64,000 nt of DNA from Halomonas sp. SpR1 (GTDB taxonomy: Bacteria; Pseudomonadota; Gammaproteobacteria; Pseudomonadales; Halomonadaceae). Under the pieces are notes generated by a model. The model worked only from the letters and a program-made list of their open reading frames with translations. It made no database searches and had not been told where the DNA came from. Positions 1 through 8,898 of this stretch are shown here, in pieces (position 1 is the stretch's first letter; each line of letters opens with the position of its first letter). The DNA lies in contig NZ_JAUAMB010000016.1 of NCBI RefSeq assembly GCF_031010175.1, forward strand, positions 48,957-112,956, in the 5' to 3' direction. Position numbers and translations under genes: made by a program.

Positions 1-1151
1 CCTCGGGTGCGCAGTGGTTGGCGGAGCACGTGTTGCCCGGTCGGCGAGTCATCGCTGTAGCAGGTACCCACGGAAAAACCACCACCGCGAGTGTATTGGC
101 TTGGCTGTTGGAGAGCGCTGGCTTAACGCCGGGGTTTTTAATTGGCGGGGTGCCGCGTAATTTTGGCGTCTCGGCACGTTTGGGTGATCCTAAAGCGCCG
201 TTTGTAGTGGAGGCTGATGAGTACGACACCGCCTTCTTCGATAAACGCTCCAAGTTCGTTCACTACCGTCCGCATATCGCCATCCTCAACAATCTTGAGT
301 TTGACCACGCCGACATCTTTCCCGATCTGGCCGCTATCGAGCGGCAGTTCCACCACCTGGTGCGTACTGTGCCAAGCCAGGGCCACCTATTGGTTGCCGA
401 TGAGCAGCCTGCCCTTGAGCGTGTGCTGAACCAGGGCGCTTGGTCACCGGTTACCCATTTTGGCGATCAGGTTGCGAGTGAATGGCAACTGGTTCTAGAG
501 CGCGCCGATGCTAGCCGCTTCCAGGTGATTTATAGCGGGGACAAACATAGCCAGTCGGGAGGTGGCCAAGAGCAAGACGGGGTTGTTGAGTGGCAGCTCA
601 CCGGCGAGCATAACGCCCGCAATGCATTGGCAGCACTAGCAGCGGCGCATTTATGTGGGGTTGATTTAGCCCGCGGCTGTGCAGCATTGGCGCGCTTTGA
701 AACACCCAGAAGGCGCCAAGAGGTGCGCGGTGAAATCAATGGCATTCAGGTTATCGATGATTTCGCCCATCATCCCACGGCGATTGTCGCCACGCTCAAA
801 GGGCTACGTGCGGCAACTACAAAAGGGCGCCTGCTGGCGGTGGTTGAGCCGCGTTCTAACACGATGCGTTTAGGTGCGCTGCGCGAGCGGTTAATTGAAA
901 GCGTGGCTGACGCTGATGGCGTGTTTTGGTTTCAGCCCGCGGGGCTTGACTGGTCGATGGACGAGCTGGTCGCCACTCAAGGCGCGCGTGGCCAGCTGTT
1001 TAGCGATATTGATACGCTGGTGGCAGCTGTGGTCACTCAAGCGTCACCTTTGGATCGCATTGTGGTGATGTCCAACGGCGGCTTTGAGGGGGTGCATGAA
1101 CGCCTGCTCGCCGCATTGGAAGCAGCCAAGGAGGGGAAGCGTGATAGCTAG
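1..1151 (+). CDS. mpl: UDP-N-acetylmuramate:L-Ala-gamma-D-Glu-mDAP ligase, 5' end off the window
   Basis: This is the C-terminal part of the murein tripeptide ligase Mpl, which recycles the tripeptide released from peptidoglycan by ligating it to UDP-MurNAc in the cytoplasm. The open frame runs in from base 3 with no start codon, so roughly the first 80 residues lie outside the window. The Mur-ligase P-loop GTHGKTTT is visible near base 70, followed by the EADEYDTAFFD segment, the central-domain GEHNARNALAALAAA and the C-terminal DDFAHHPTAI motif (DDYAHHP-type). The stop overlaps the start of ubiX by 11 bases. The Mpl-specific assignment over MurC rests on the EADEYDTAFFDKRSKF stretch as I remember the family. 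Confidence 0.93.
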   Translation, partial: SGAQWLAEHVLPGRRVIAVAGTHGKTTTASVLAWLLESAGLTPGFLIGGVPRNFGVSARLGDPKAPFVVEADEYDTAFFDKRSKFVHYRPHIAILNNLEFDHADIFPDLAAIERQFHHLVRTVPSQGHLLVADEQPALERVLNQGAWSPVTHFGDQVASEWQLVLERADASRFQVIYSGDKHSQSGGGQEQDGVVEWQLTGEHNARNALAALAAAHLCGVDLARGCAALARFETPRRRQEVRGEINGIQVIDDFAHHPTAIVATLKGLRAATTKGRLLAVVEPRSNTMRLGALRERLIESVADADGVFWFQPAGLDWSMDELVATQGARGQLFSDIDTLVAAVVTQASPLDRIVVMSNGGFEGVHERLLAALEAAKEGKRDS

Positions 1152-1785
1152 AGCTGACACCGCATTAAAAAAGCCGATTACCGTGGCTCTCACCGGCGCG
1201 TCAGGGGCTCAATACGGTTTGCGCTTGATCGATGTATTAGTCGCCGCAGGTCATGAAGTGTGGGTAATGATTTCCAAAGCCGCGCACATGGTCATCGCCA
1301 CGGAAACAGATATTGAGCTACCCGCGCAGCCTCAGCGTTTAGTCGAGGCGCTGAGCAAGCGCAGTGGGGCGCGGCCAGGTCAGATTCGCTGCTTCGGCCG
1401 CGAGGACTGGATGGCGCCGGTGGCGTCAGGCTCTGGTGCGCCCTCTGCCATGGTGGTGTGTCCGTGTTCCACCGGTACGCTTTCTGCCGTGGCAACGGGG
1501 GCCAGCAATAACCTGATTGAGCGGGCAGCGGATGTGGCGATTAAAGAGCGTCGCACGTTGGTGCTGGTACCGCGGGAAAGCCCGTTTTCGCCGATCCATT
1601 TAGAGCACATGCTGGCGTTGAGTCGTTTGGGTGTGGTCATCTTGCCGGCAGCCCCAGGATTTTATCACCGCCCACAAAGTATTGATGATCTGATTGATTT
1701 TATTGTCGCGCGTGTTCTCAACCAGCTAGGCATCGAGCACTCGCTGGTTCCTCGCTGGGGTGAGGTCGTAAATAAGGATGACTGA
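1141..1785 (+). CDS. ubiX: UbiX flavin prenyltransferase
   Basis: A 214-residue flavoprotein of the UbiX/Pad1 family. It makes prenylated FMN, the cofactor of the UbiD decarboxylase in ubiquinone synthesis. The N-terminal ALTGASGAQYGLRL is the family FMN-binding signature, and VCPCSTGTLSAVATG, ERRTLVLVPRESPFS and the C-terminal ILPAAPGFYHRPQSIDDLIDF stretch all match. I chose GTG at 1141 because an AAGGAGG-type ribosome site lies 6-12 bases upstream and the next family residues follow at once; a longer frame from 1084 would add 19 residues read inside mpl. The overlap with mpl suggests translational coupling. Confidence 0.95.
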   Translation: MIARADTALKKPITVALTGASGAQYGLRLIDVLVAAGHEVWVMISKAAHMVIATETDIELPAQPQRLVEALSKRSGARPGQIRCFGREDWMAPVASGSGAPSAMVVCPCSTGTLSAVATGASNNLIERAADVAIKERRTLVLVPRESPFSPIHLEHMLALSRLGVVILPAAPGFYHRPQSIDDLIDFIVARVLNQLGIEHSLVPRWGEVVNKDD

Positions 1786-1788
1786 TCT

Positions 1789-2412
1789 ATGATGTCGTGG
1801 GCCACGCTTTCGGTTTTTGTGCCAACGTTTCTGTTCGTTTCGCTAACCCCCGGCATGTGCATGACCCTCGCCATGGTGCTGGGCATGACCCAAGGCGTTA
1901 AACGTACGCTGTGGATGATGATTGGTGAGTTACTGGGCGTAGGCTTAGTGGCCGCCGCCGCTGGCGCAGGGGTGGCTGCGTTAATGCTGCGACAGCCAGA
2001 GCTGTTCGTGCTGTTCAAGTGGGTGGGCGGCGCCTACCTGGGTTATTTGGGCATCATGATGTGGCGCTCACGTGGGCGCATGGCGATTCCCAGTGAGCTG
2101 GATGCGGGGCCTCCCGCAAGCCCCCTGCAGTTAGCCATGCAAGGGTTTGTCACCGCGGTCGCAAACCCCAAAGGGTGGGCGTTTTTTATGGTGCTGCTGC
2201 CGCCTTTTTTGGATAGCAGCCGCCCGCTGCCAGGCCAGCTTAGCCTGCTGATCGCGGTCATTTTGAGCATTGAGTTTGCCAGCATGCTGGTCTATGCCAC
2301 TGGCGGTAAAACGTTGCGCAATGTGTTGGGTAAAAGCGGCAATGTGCGTTTGCTTAACCGCATCGCCGGAACGCTGATGATTGGCGTTGGTTTATGGTTG
2401 GCACTGGGGTAG
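1789..2412 (+). CDS. LysE/RhtB family amino-acid exporter
   Basis: A 207-residue inner-membrane protein with about six hydrophobic segments. The N-terminal TFLFVSLTPGMCM is the LysE/RhtB signature (SPGP-type loop). The GGAYLGYLGIMMWRSRG stretch and the AVANPKGWAFFMVLLP segment (NPK motif) are also typical. The family exports amino acids or related metabolites by proton exchange; the substrate cannot be read from sequence. It starts 3 bases after the ubiX stop with AAGGATG upstream, so it probably shares the mpl-ubiX transcript. It converges with the next gene, leaving only 11 bases between them. Confidence 0.85.
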   Translation: MMSWATLSVFVPTFLFVSLTPGMCMTLAMVLGMTQGVKRTLWMMIGELLGVGLVAAAAGAGVAALMLRQPELFVLFKWVGGAYLGYLGIMMWRSRGRMAIPSELDAGPPASPLQLAMQGFVTAVANPKGWAFFMVLLPPFLDSSRPLPGQLSLLIAVILSIEFASMLVYATGGKTLRNVLGKSGNVRLLNRIAGTLMIGVGLWLALG

Positions 2413-2423
2413 GTAGATAGCCT

Positions 2424-3821
2424 TTAAACGGGTGGCAACAGCCCTACTCGAGCGCTGATAAGCACCAGCGATGCCGCGCTGAGCAGTAGCCAAGGGCAGG
2501 GCCGCATAGACGGGCGTGGCTGCTGTTGCCAATGCAGCAGTGTGAGCGCGCAGACGACCAAACCGAGTAGGGCGCCGCCCACCAGGTCACTGAACCAGTG
2601 TACGCCTACTGCCAGTCTTGATAGCGCCATGGGCAGCGCCAGGGCGAGTGCTATCCAATATACCCAAAAGCGTTTTTGACGAGGCATCTCGGCCGCCACG
2701 AAGGCTGCTGCAAGGCCAACGAGCACCACGGCAGTTGACGTGTGGGCACTCGGATAGGAGTAAGAGCCCATCAAGTAGTCCGGGGTCTCTGGACGAGCAC
2801 GTCCAAATAGCCCTTTGCCCACTGTGTTCAGCAGGGCGACACCGGCAAAAGCGCCACACCAGTGCAGCAGAGCCTCCCATCTCTTACTCACCAGCATCCA
2901 CGCCATCCAAGGCAGCATCAAAGCGATAATGCCCAGGGTGTCGCCAATTCGGGCAAATATATTCCCTGCTAGGTAAGAAAAATCACTCTGCAACATGGTA
3001 AACAATTGCTGAACCATCAGATCCATTTCCAGCGGGCCACGGTGGGCAATGATCAGTAATGTCCAGCCAGACAGGCTACCCAACGCTATTACCAGTAGTA
3101 GTAGCGAGGCCAAGGGCACATCACCGGTTTGGCTCATCGCCAGCCATGGTCGACGCAGCAGCGGTAAACGGCGAATGCTTCCGGCAATCGCCCGGTAAAG
3201 CCGCCCATGTCTTGTCGCTTGATGTCGGCCCCATGAGAAAATCACGGCAAGCGCGACAACTATCGCAGCGAATATGAGCAGTGCCGTCTCTAAGCCTGGT
3301 GGTAGATTTAGATGGTGCTGCCAGGTGCGCCCCAGCAAGTACCCGGGCAGTACATAGGCTGGCGCCCACAGCGCCGCAGAGGTTAGGTTGGCCCAAACAA
3401 ACGTCCTTGGTGACATCTGCATCATGCCTGCCACCAGTGGAATAATTGGCCTCACCGGGCCGACAAAACGGCCAATAAACACCGACCATATGCCATAGCG
3501 CTCAAAGAAGCGCGCCCCGCGACCTAACCATTCGGGATGCTGAGACAGTGGCCATCTCTGTGTGACCTGTTCTCGATGCTTGAAACCTAACGAAAAACTG
3601 ATTCCATCGCCTAAAACAGCGCCAATAAAGGCGGCACCGATTAACCAGGCAAGGCCGATATCCTGGTGGCCCGCCAGGGAAGCTGCGGTGGTGATCAACA
3701 CCACTCCTGGCACCAGCAGCCCCACTAGGGCAAGTGACTCGACTAATGAAATGACCAACACCAGGCAGATGATAATCGGCGGTGATGGCGTTAATGATTG
3801 GAGCATATCAGCTAGCGGCAC
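2424..3821 (-). CDS. DedA-PAP2 fusion membrane protein
   Basis: A 465-residue polytopic protein made of two fused families. Residues about 1-200 are DedA/SNARE-associated, with the FIGRFVGPVRPIIPLVAGMM motif of that family (lipid scramblase or transporter type). The C-terminal half is a PAP2 phosphatase with its three signatures: KGLFGRARP, SYPSAHTSTA (PSGH variant with Ala) and SRLAVGVHWFSDLVGG. The fusion suggests flipping and dephosphorylating a lipid such as undecaprenyl or phosphatidylglycerol phosphate at the periplasmic face; the substrate is inference. The start at 3821 is the first Met in frame. Confidence 0.88.
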   Translation of the reverse strand: MPLADMLQSLTPSPPIIICLVLVISLVESLALVGLLVPGVVLITTAASLAGHQDIGLAWLIGAAFIGAVLGDGISFSLGFKHREQVTQRWPLSQHPEWLGRGARFFERYGIWSVFIGRFVGPVRPIIPLVAGMMQMSPRTFVWANLTSAALWAPAYVLPGYLLGRTWQHHLNLPPGLETALLIFAAIVVALAVIFSWGRHQATRHGRLYRAIAGSIRRLPLLRRPWLAMSQTGDVPLASLLLLVIALGSLSGWTLLIIAHRGPLEMDLMVQQLFTMLQSDFSYLAGNIFARIGDTLGIIALMLPWMAWMLVSKRWEALLHWCGAFAGVALLNTVGKGLFGRARPETPDYLMGSYSYPSAHTSTAVVLVGLAAAFVAAEMPRQKRFWVYWIALALALPMALSRLAVGVHWFSDLVGGALLGLVVCALTLLHWQQQPRPSMRPCPWLLLSAASLVLISARVGLLPPV

Positions 3822-3862
3822 AGAGCACTCCAGCGTCAGAAAATTGAATTGAAAAAACCAGG

Positions 3863-4801
3863 CTAGACGTTGGCTAGGGCGGCGCCGCGTGCTTCCAGGC
3901 GCTTTACATAGTGCTCGAAGTATTCTGTACGGCTAGGTAGACAGGCCGCAATGCGTGCTTCCAATTGGCCGGTTTCTACTAATACGCACTGTGAAAGTGC
4001 TCTTTGCAAGCGTTCGCGGACTAGCAGCGCACCGCTTTCGCTCGTGTCAGGTAGCACGAGCCAAAAAGTGGCACTGTCGGCGCGCCCAAGCACGTCATGG
4101 TCGCGGCAACGGCTATTCACTTCGCCGCACAGCGCCCCCAGCAGTGCCGATTTTGCCCGGTGGCCGAACTGCTCTTCTGCCATATCCAACTGCGGTAAAT
4201 GCAGCACCAGTACCGCGAGTTGCTGATTGAGCATTGCCGCGCGTTGGAACTCGCTGTGTAAGCGCTCTTTTAGCGTGTCAATATGGTAGGCACTGCAGTC
4301 GCTGTCATTGGGGTCTGTTGCCCGCAGGAGAGCCCGGCGACGAGCATGCTCCCAGCGAGGGAGGGCGAGAAGCAGCGTCAAGGCCGCATAGCCAACGATA
4401 ATGGCCGGTGGCGCCGAGGAGACCGAGGGGAACAGCCACCACAATGGCCCAGCCCCGATATTGATCAGTAACGCGGCCCATAGTGGTAACAGTAAAAAAG
4501 CAGCAGTAATCGGCAGGCCTAGCCAAATAGGCGATACCTGAGGCTGATAATAGAAAGCACCCAACACTACCGAATTGATTGCGCAAAGTAGGATAATGCG
4601 CGGTAGGTAGCTTTTTACCCCATGCCCGATATGCATTAACAGGGCCGACATAAGCAGCAAGGTCATAAAGGTGGGGATCAACAGGTCGCGGTAATCTCCC
4701 ATGGCATACAGCCAGAGTGCGTATCCGGCCATAAGTGGGATACTGGCGGTGTAGGCGAGCGTCATTAATCGCTTGGGAATGTGAATGTAGTGCTCGGTCA
4801 T
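3863..4801 (-). CDS. membrane protein with degenerate GGDEF-like domain
   Basis: A 312-residue protein with about six hydrophobic segments in residues 10-150 and a soluble C-terminal domain that has GGDEF-domain layout. At the active-site hairpin the sequence is LGRADSATFWLVLPDT, so the GGDEF residues are replaced by RADSATF and cyclase activity is unlikely. The ATG lies inside the 3' end of the upstream paralogue (ATGA overlap), implying a two-gene operon. Known family: degenerate GGDEF domains often bind nucleotides or protein partners; a role as a c-di-GMP effector or heterodimer here is inference. Confidence 0.6.
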   Translation of the reverse strand: MTEHYIHIPKRLMTLAYTASIPLMAGYALWLYAMGDYRDLLIPTFMTLLLMSALLMHIGHGVKSYLPRIILLCAINSVVLGAFYYQPQVSPIWLGLPITAAFLLLPLWAALLINIGAGPLWWLFPSVSSAPPAIIVGYAALTLLLALPRWEHARRRALLRATDPNDSDCSAYHIDTLKERLHSEFQRAAMLNQQLAVLVLHLPQLDMAEEQFGHRAKSALLGALCGEVNSRCRDHDVLGRADSATFWLVLPDTSESGALLVRERLQRALSQCVLVETGQLEARIAACLPSRTEYFEHYVKRLEARGAALANV

Positions 4802-5652
4802 ATTGTCTCTCGCACCCGTTCAGCCGGTAGCTTACTGATCTCATGCACCGAAAGCGTTGCCGGTTCGATATCAATTAACTCAAGGTGTTCGCTGGCGATA
4901 TTGTCGGGTAAGTCGGCGAGTAGTAGGCGGCGACGTTGCGAGGCTTCTTTAGGTGAGCTGGCGAGAATCAATGTTGCCAGTGTTGTGCTGCTTAAGCGGT
5001 AAACGTTTTCAAAATCGTAGGTTAGCTCGCACAGTTTTTGCGCCGTTGGCCATAGCTGGTGGCGTTTTACATGTAAAATAAACAGTTCTGCATGGACACC
5101 TTCCCGCTCACAGCGCATTTGTTCCCGGCTAATATCGCGCAGCAACTGCTCACCAGCCCATAGGTTAAGGCCGGGAATCAATCGCAGGCGTTGACGAATC
5201 GAGCCATTCATATCGATAAGCTGCTGTGCCCTGGAAAGAGCAAGCAGGCCCAGTACCAGCAGAGAACAAATCAGCAGAATAAAGGCAGGCCCATCCAGCA
5301 GCGGTGCTACCATTACAGAACTAATCAGCCCAGCGCTGAGATTGAAAGCAGCTACCCAATTATTTTGTGGCAGCATCAGCATTGCAGCCCACGCCCAGAT
5401 TAAAATGCCGTGCCGCTCTGGGGCAGCAGCAATTAAACCCAGTAGCAGGGCGCCAGGCACAATTTGCCACGGTAATCCCCGCGAGCGGCGGTGGCTAAAA
5501 TCAAGCATTAGCGCGGTGATGAATAACCATCCGACGGATAGCCACAGCACTAGGGCCGCAGCGGGGGGCGTTGCAGGTGTCCATAATGCCAGGGCTACGG
5601 CCGCGGCTAGAAGATTGGCACGTAACAGGCGGATTTTGTACTTGCTTTGCAT
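4798..5652 (-). CDS. membrane protein with degenerate GGDEF-like domain, paralogue
   Basis: A 284-residue protein with the same build as its downstream neighbour: about six hydrophobic segments (residues 8-140), then a soluble domain starting around GEQLLRDISREQMRCEREG. Where a GGDEF motif should be, it reads NVYRLSSTTLATLIL, so no catalytic residues remain. The two genes overlap by 4 bases and most likely arose by duplication. It is divergent from proA, with 199 intergenic bases that must hold both promoters; I saw no strong sigma-70 match there beyond AT-rich stretches near 5700 and 5810. The start has only a weak ribosome site, so it could lie a little downstream. Confidence 0.55.
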   Translation of the reverse strand: MQSKYKIRLLRANLLAAAVALALWTPATPPAAALVLWLSVGWLFITALMLDFSHRRSRGLPWQIVPGALLLGLIAAAPERHGILIWAWAAMLMLPQNNWVAAFNLSAGLISSVMVAPLLDGPAFILLICSLLVLGLLALSRAQQLIDMNGSIRQRLRLIPGLNLWAGEQLLRDISREQMRCEREGVHAELFILHVKRHQLWPTAQKLCELTYDFENVYRLSSTTLATLILASSPKEASQRRRLLLADLPDNIASEHLELIDIEPATLSVHEISKLPAERVRETI

Positions 5653-5851
5653 GGTGACTTACTATTCGTCCTGAATAACCAGATGTATCTCATCAAGTAA
5701 AGTAATTGTAGGATAATAAAGGTGCCCGACACACATTAGCGCCTTAATCGTCCTCAGTATAACGGCGAAATGACGTAACATAAGCAAAACGTATAAAACA
5801 GCTGCATTCGGCTAATTAAAAAATTACAGCACCCTTCCGCACGGAGACACT

Positions 5852-7159
5852 ATGAGCGCTTCAACACCGTTCCAAGACGAGGCCCTTCAGCATTTATCTG
5901 CCGGAAATGTGCCCGCCTATATGCAGGCCTTGGGGCAGGCGGCGCGGCGTGCCGCTAGCGAACTGCGCAGGGCGGATACAGGGGTAAAAAACCGTGCTCT
6001 GTTGGCCATGGCGAAACGCTTGACTGAAGCGCGAGGCCAAATACTGGATGCCAACGCTGAGGATTTACAGCGCGGCCGCCTGAGTGGTTTGGAGAGCGCG
6101 CTGTTAGATCGTTTAGCCCTGAACGACGCACGTATTGATGCCATGGTTGAAGGCTTGCATCAGGTAGCGGGTTTACCCGACCCGGTGGGCGAAATTGGCG
6201 ATATGCGCTATCGGCCTAGCGGCATCCAAGTGGGGAAAATGCGCGTGCCCCTAGGCGTTATTGGAATTATTTACGAGTCGCGCCCGAATGTGACCCTGGA
6301 AGCTGCAAGTCTGTGTTTGAAATCAGGCAACGCCTGTATTTTGCGCGGCGGCTCGGAAGCCAGTCAGTCAAATGCTGCCATTAGCGCCTGTATCCAGTTG
6401 GGTTTGGCTGATGTGGGGCTGCCCGCCGGTAGCGTACAGGTCGTTGCTACCACTGATCGCGCGGCGGTGGGGGAGATGATCAGCATGCCGAAATACGTTG
6501 ATGTGATTATTCCTCGCGGTGGCAAGTCGTTGATTGAGCGTATCAGTCGCGATGCCCGCGTGCCGGTCATTAAGCATCTCGACGGCGTATGCCATGTGTA
6601 CATCGATACTACCGCTGACCCTGCCAAAGCGTTAGCCATTGCTATCAATGCGAAAACCCATCGCTACGGCACCTGCAATACCATGGAAACGCTGCTGGTG
6701 GATGCCCCGATTGCGGATCTGCTACTGCCTGAGTTAGCCCGCGCTTATGCCGAACATGATGTAGAGCTGCGTGGCTGCGAGCGAACCCAGGCACTGTTGC
6801 CCCAGGCTGCAGCAGCCGAAGAGAGCGATTGGTATGCCGAATATTTGGCCCCCGTACTGGCCATAAAAGTGGTCGATGGTATCGATGAAGCGATTGCTCA
6901 CATTGAGCAGTACGGCTCTCACCATACGGATGCGATTGTTACTCAGGATTACTCGCTGGCTCGTCGCTTTATGGCGGAAGTCGATTCCAGCTCGGTGATT
7001 GTTAATGCTTCGACCCGCTTTGCCGATGGTTTTGAGTATGGGCTAGGCGCCGAGATTGGCATTTCTACCGACAAACTTCACGCCCGAGGGCCTGTGGGGT
7101 TAGAGGGTCTAACCACGCAGAAATACGTGGTATTCGGTGACGGTCAGGTGCGTGAATAG
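5852..7159 (+). CDS. proA: gamma-glutamyl phosphate reductase
   Basis: A 435-residue cytoplasmic enzyme, full family length, that reduces gamma-glutamyl phosphate to glutamate semialdehyde in proline synthesis. The catalytic cysteine is in [36 protein letters not shown] and [12 protein letters not shown] are the NADPH-binding ALDH-superfamily segments, and the C-terminal [20 protein letters not shown] is diagnostic. The ATG follows a CGGAGA ribosome site. proA just upstream of nadD is a common proteobacterial arrangement. In halophiles proline synthesis also feeds osmoprotection, but nothing here shows osmotic control. Confidence 0.97.
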   Translation: MSASTPFQDEALQHLSAGNVPAYMQALGQAARRAASELRRADTGVKNRALLAMAKRLTEARGQILDANAEDLQRGRLSGLESALLDRLALNDARIDAMVEGLHQVAGLPDPVGEIGDMRYRPSGIQVGKMRVPLGVIGIIYESRPNVTLEAASLCLKSGNACILRGGSEASQSNAAISACIQLGLADVGLPAGSVQVVATTDRAAVGEMISMPKYVDVIIPRGGKSLIERISRDARVPVIKHLDGVCHVYIDTTADPAKALAIAINAKTHRYGTCNTMETLLVDAPIADLLLPELARAYAEHDVELRGCERTQALLPQAAAAEESDWYAEYLAPVLAIKVVDGIDEAIAHIEQYGSHHTDAIVTQDYSLARRFMAEVDSSSVIVNASTRFADGFEYGLGAEIGISTDKLHARGPVGLEGLTTQKYVVFGDGQVRE

Positions 7160-7220
7160 GGTGTTGTTGTGAACAGGGTGCTGTTGGTATGAATGGTTTA
7201 GCTGTGGATAGGGATCTTGC

Positions 7221-7880
7221 ATGAGTCAAACGGCGCTACGCATCGGCATGTTAGGCGGCACCTTTGACCCTATTCATCTGGGGCATTTGCGCAGTGCCGT
7301 AGAGCTATATGAGGCGCTGTCGCTTGATCGGCTGCACATGATACCCGCTCAACAGCCGCCGCTTCGCGGCCGCCCCCAGGTCTCTGCGAAACAGAGGTTG
7401 GCACTACTCAATGCGGGCATTGGCGATACCCCCGGGCTGGTTGCCGATGACCGCGAGCTGCGGCGTGAAGGGCCCTCTTATAGTGCCGATACCCTGGCCG
7501 AGCTGCGTGCCGAAGTTGGTGATCAGGCACGATTGGTGATGGCGATTGGTTTCGATGCCTTCTTACGACTCGCCCAGTGGCACCAGCCGGAGCGCTTGTT
7601 CGAGCTTGCCCACCTGGTAGTGATTGCCAGGCCGGGCTATAGCGATCCGCTACCGGCATTATTAAGGGAACTGGTCGAGCATCGCAGAGTCGATAGCGTA
7701 GAGGCATTGATGCAGCAGCCCTATGGCAGTTATTTGCCGCTGGAATTGCCATCGCTCATGGCGATCTCAGCGACCTACATTCGTGAGTGTTTAGAAGCGG
7801 GGAGAAGCGTGCGCTATTTGCTACCAGACCCCGTTGAACGGGCCATTGAGCAAGGCGGTCTTTATCGTCAGCGCGAATAG
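7221..7880 (+). CDS. nadD: nicotinate-nucleotide adenylyltransferase
   Basis: A 219-residue nucleotidyltransferase that adenylates nicotinate mononucleotide in NAD synthesis. GMLGGTFDPIHLGHL near the N-terminus is the HxGH ATP-binding motif, and MAISATYIRE near the C-terminus is the ISxTxIR motif. The MAIGFDAFLRLAQWHQPERLF stretch is typical of bacterial NadD. It lies 61 bases after proA and is followed by rsfS and rlmH, the usual proteobacterial order, so these genes are probably co-transcribed. Confidence 0.96.
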   Translation: MSQTALRIGMLGGTFDPIHLGHLRSAVELYEALSLDRLHMIPAQQPPLRGRPQVSAKQRLALLNAGIGDTPGLVADDRELRREGPSYSADTLAELRAEVGDQARLVMAIGFDAFLRLAQWHQPERLFELAHLVVIARPGYSDPLPALLRELVEHRRVDSVEALMQQPYGSYLPLELPSLMAISATYIRECLEAGRSVRYLLPDPVERAIEQGGLYRQRE

Positions 7881-7959
7881 CGCTGGCAGTCACCAAAGAA
7901 GCCGTTACAATGGCCGGCTTTATTGACCGATTAACCCCTTAAGGTTGTCTTTAGGAGTC

Positions 7960-8346
7960 ATGCACATCGATACATTGAAAACTCTAGCGGTTGACGCGCT
8001 GGAAGAACTAAAAGCACGTGACATTACGCAGTTGGATGTTGCCAAATTAACCGAGGTTACCGACCTCATGCTGATTGCCAGTGGAACCTCCACACGCCAT
8101 GTGGCTGCGCTGGCGCAAAATGTCGTGGAAAAAGCCAAGGCCGCAGGGCTTGGGCCGCTGGGCGTTGAGGGTGGTGATGACGCAGACTGGGTGCTGGTCG
8201 ACCTGGGGGATGTGGTTGTCCATGTGATGATGCCCGAAGCACGCACCCTGTATGATCTGGAGCGGCTGTGGGCCGATCTGCCGAGCGACTCGGGTGCGAT
8301 TGGTGAGTCCCTTGAGCGCTTTCATGAGCGAGCCGGCATGTCATGA
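7960..8346 (+). CDS. rsfS: ribosome silencing factor RsfS
   Basis: A 128-residue DUF143/Iojap-family protein that binds ribosomal protein uL14 and blocks subunit joining under poor growth conditions. Visible family features are LIASGTSTRHVAALAQNV, GVEGGDDADWVLVDLGDVVVHVM and the C-terminal YDLERLWADLP. I start it at ATG 7960, which has TAGGAG 4-9 bases upstream; a TTG at 7945 would add five residues without support. It overlaps rlmH by 4 bases (ATGA), indicating coupled translation. Confidence 0.95.
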   Translation: MHIDTLKTLAVDALEELKARDITQLDVAKLTEVTDLMLIASGTSTRHVAALAQNVVEKAKAAGLGPLGVEGGDDADWVLVDLGDVVVHVMMPEARTLYDLERLWADLPSDSGAIGESLERFHERAGMS

Positions 8347-8810
8347 GGATCCGGCTGTTAGCGGTGGGAAGCAAAATGCCCGGGTGGGTAGAAGAGGGCG
8401 TCGACACTTACCGCAAACGGCTGCCGAGAGATTTTAATCTCGAGATAGAAGAAATTGCCCTCGGCCAGCGTGGCAAAAACGCAGATATCGCGAAAGCGCG
8501 CGCCCAAGAGGCGCAGCGTATTCGCGATAAGCTGCGTGGCGACGAATACGTGGTAGCCCTGGAAGTCAAAGGTAAGCCATGGACCACCGAACAGCTGGCA
8601 CAAGAAGCCGACGCCTGGCGCATGGCCGGGCGCGATATTGTGCTGCTTGTGGGTGGGCCCGATGGTCTTGAGCCCTCGCTATCGGCGATGGCTGATAAAA
8701 AGTGGTCGATCTCCCCGCTGACGCTGCCCCATCCGCTGGTGAGGATAATGCTGGCCGAGCAGCTCTACCGCGCCTGGACATTATTGATAGGTCACCCTTA
8801 TCACCGCTAA
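8343..8810 (+). CDS. rlmH: 23S rRNA pseudouridine-1915 N3-methyltransferase
   Basis: A 155-residue SPOUT-class methyltransferase, exactly family length, that methylates pseudouridine 1915 in helix 69 of 23S rRNA. Diagnostic stretches are VALEVKGKPWTTEQLAQ, LLVGGPDGLEP (SAM-binding trefoil knot) and the C-terminal LPHPLVRIMLAEQLYRAW with a final HPYHR. Its ATG overlaps the rsfS stop. The rsfS-rlmH-mrdA-rodA order matches that of E. coli and Pseudomonas. Confidence 0.97.
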   Translation: MRIRLLAVGSKMPGWVEEGVDTYRKRLPRDFNLEIEEIALGQRGKNADIAKARAQEAQRIRDKLRGDEYVVALEVKGKPWTTEQLAQEADAWRMAGRDIVLLVGGPDGLEPSLSAMADKKWSISPLTLPHPLVRIMLAEQLYRAWTLLIGHPYHR

Positions 8811-8898
8811 CGGCTGACTGACATGGCGGGCGATCACTGTTATGGCCTGCTACGCCTTTTGTTTGATTTGATTGTTTGATTTGAGAGTCATCGTTGCC

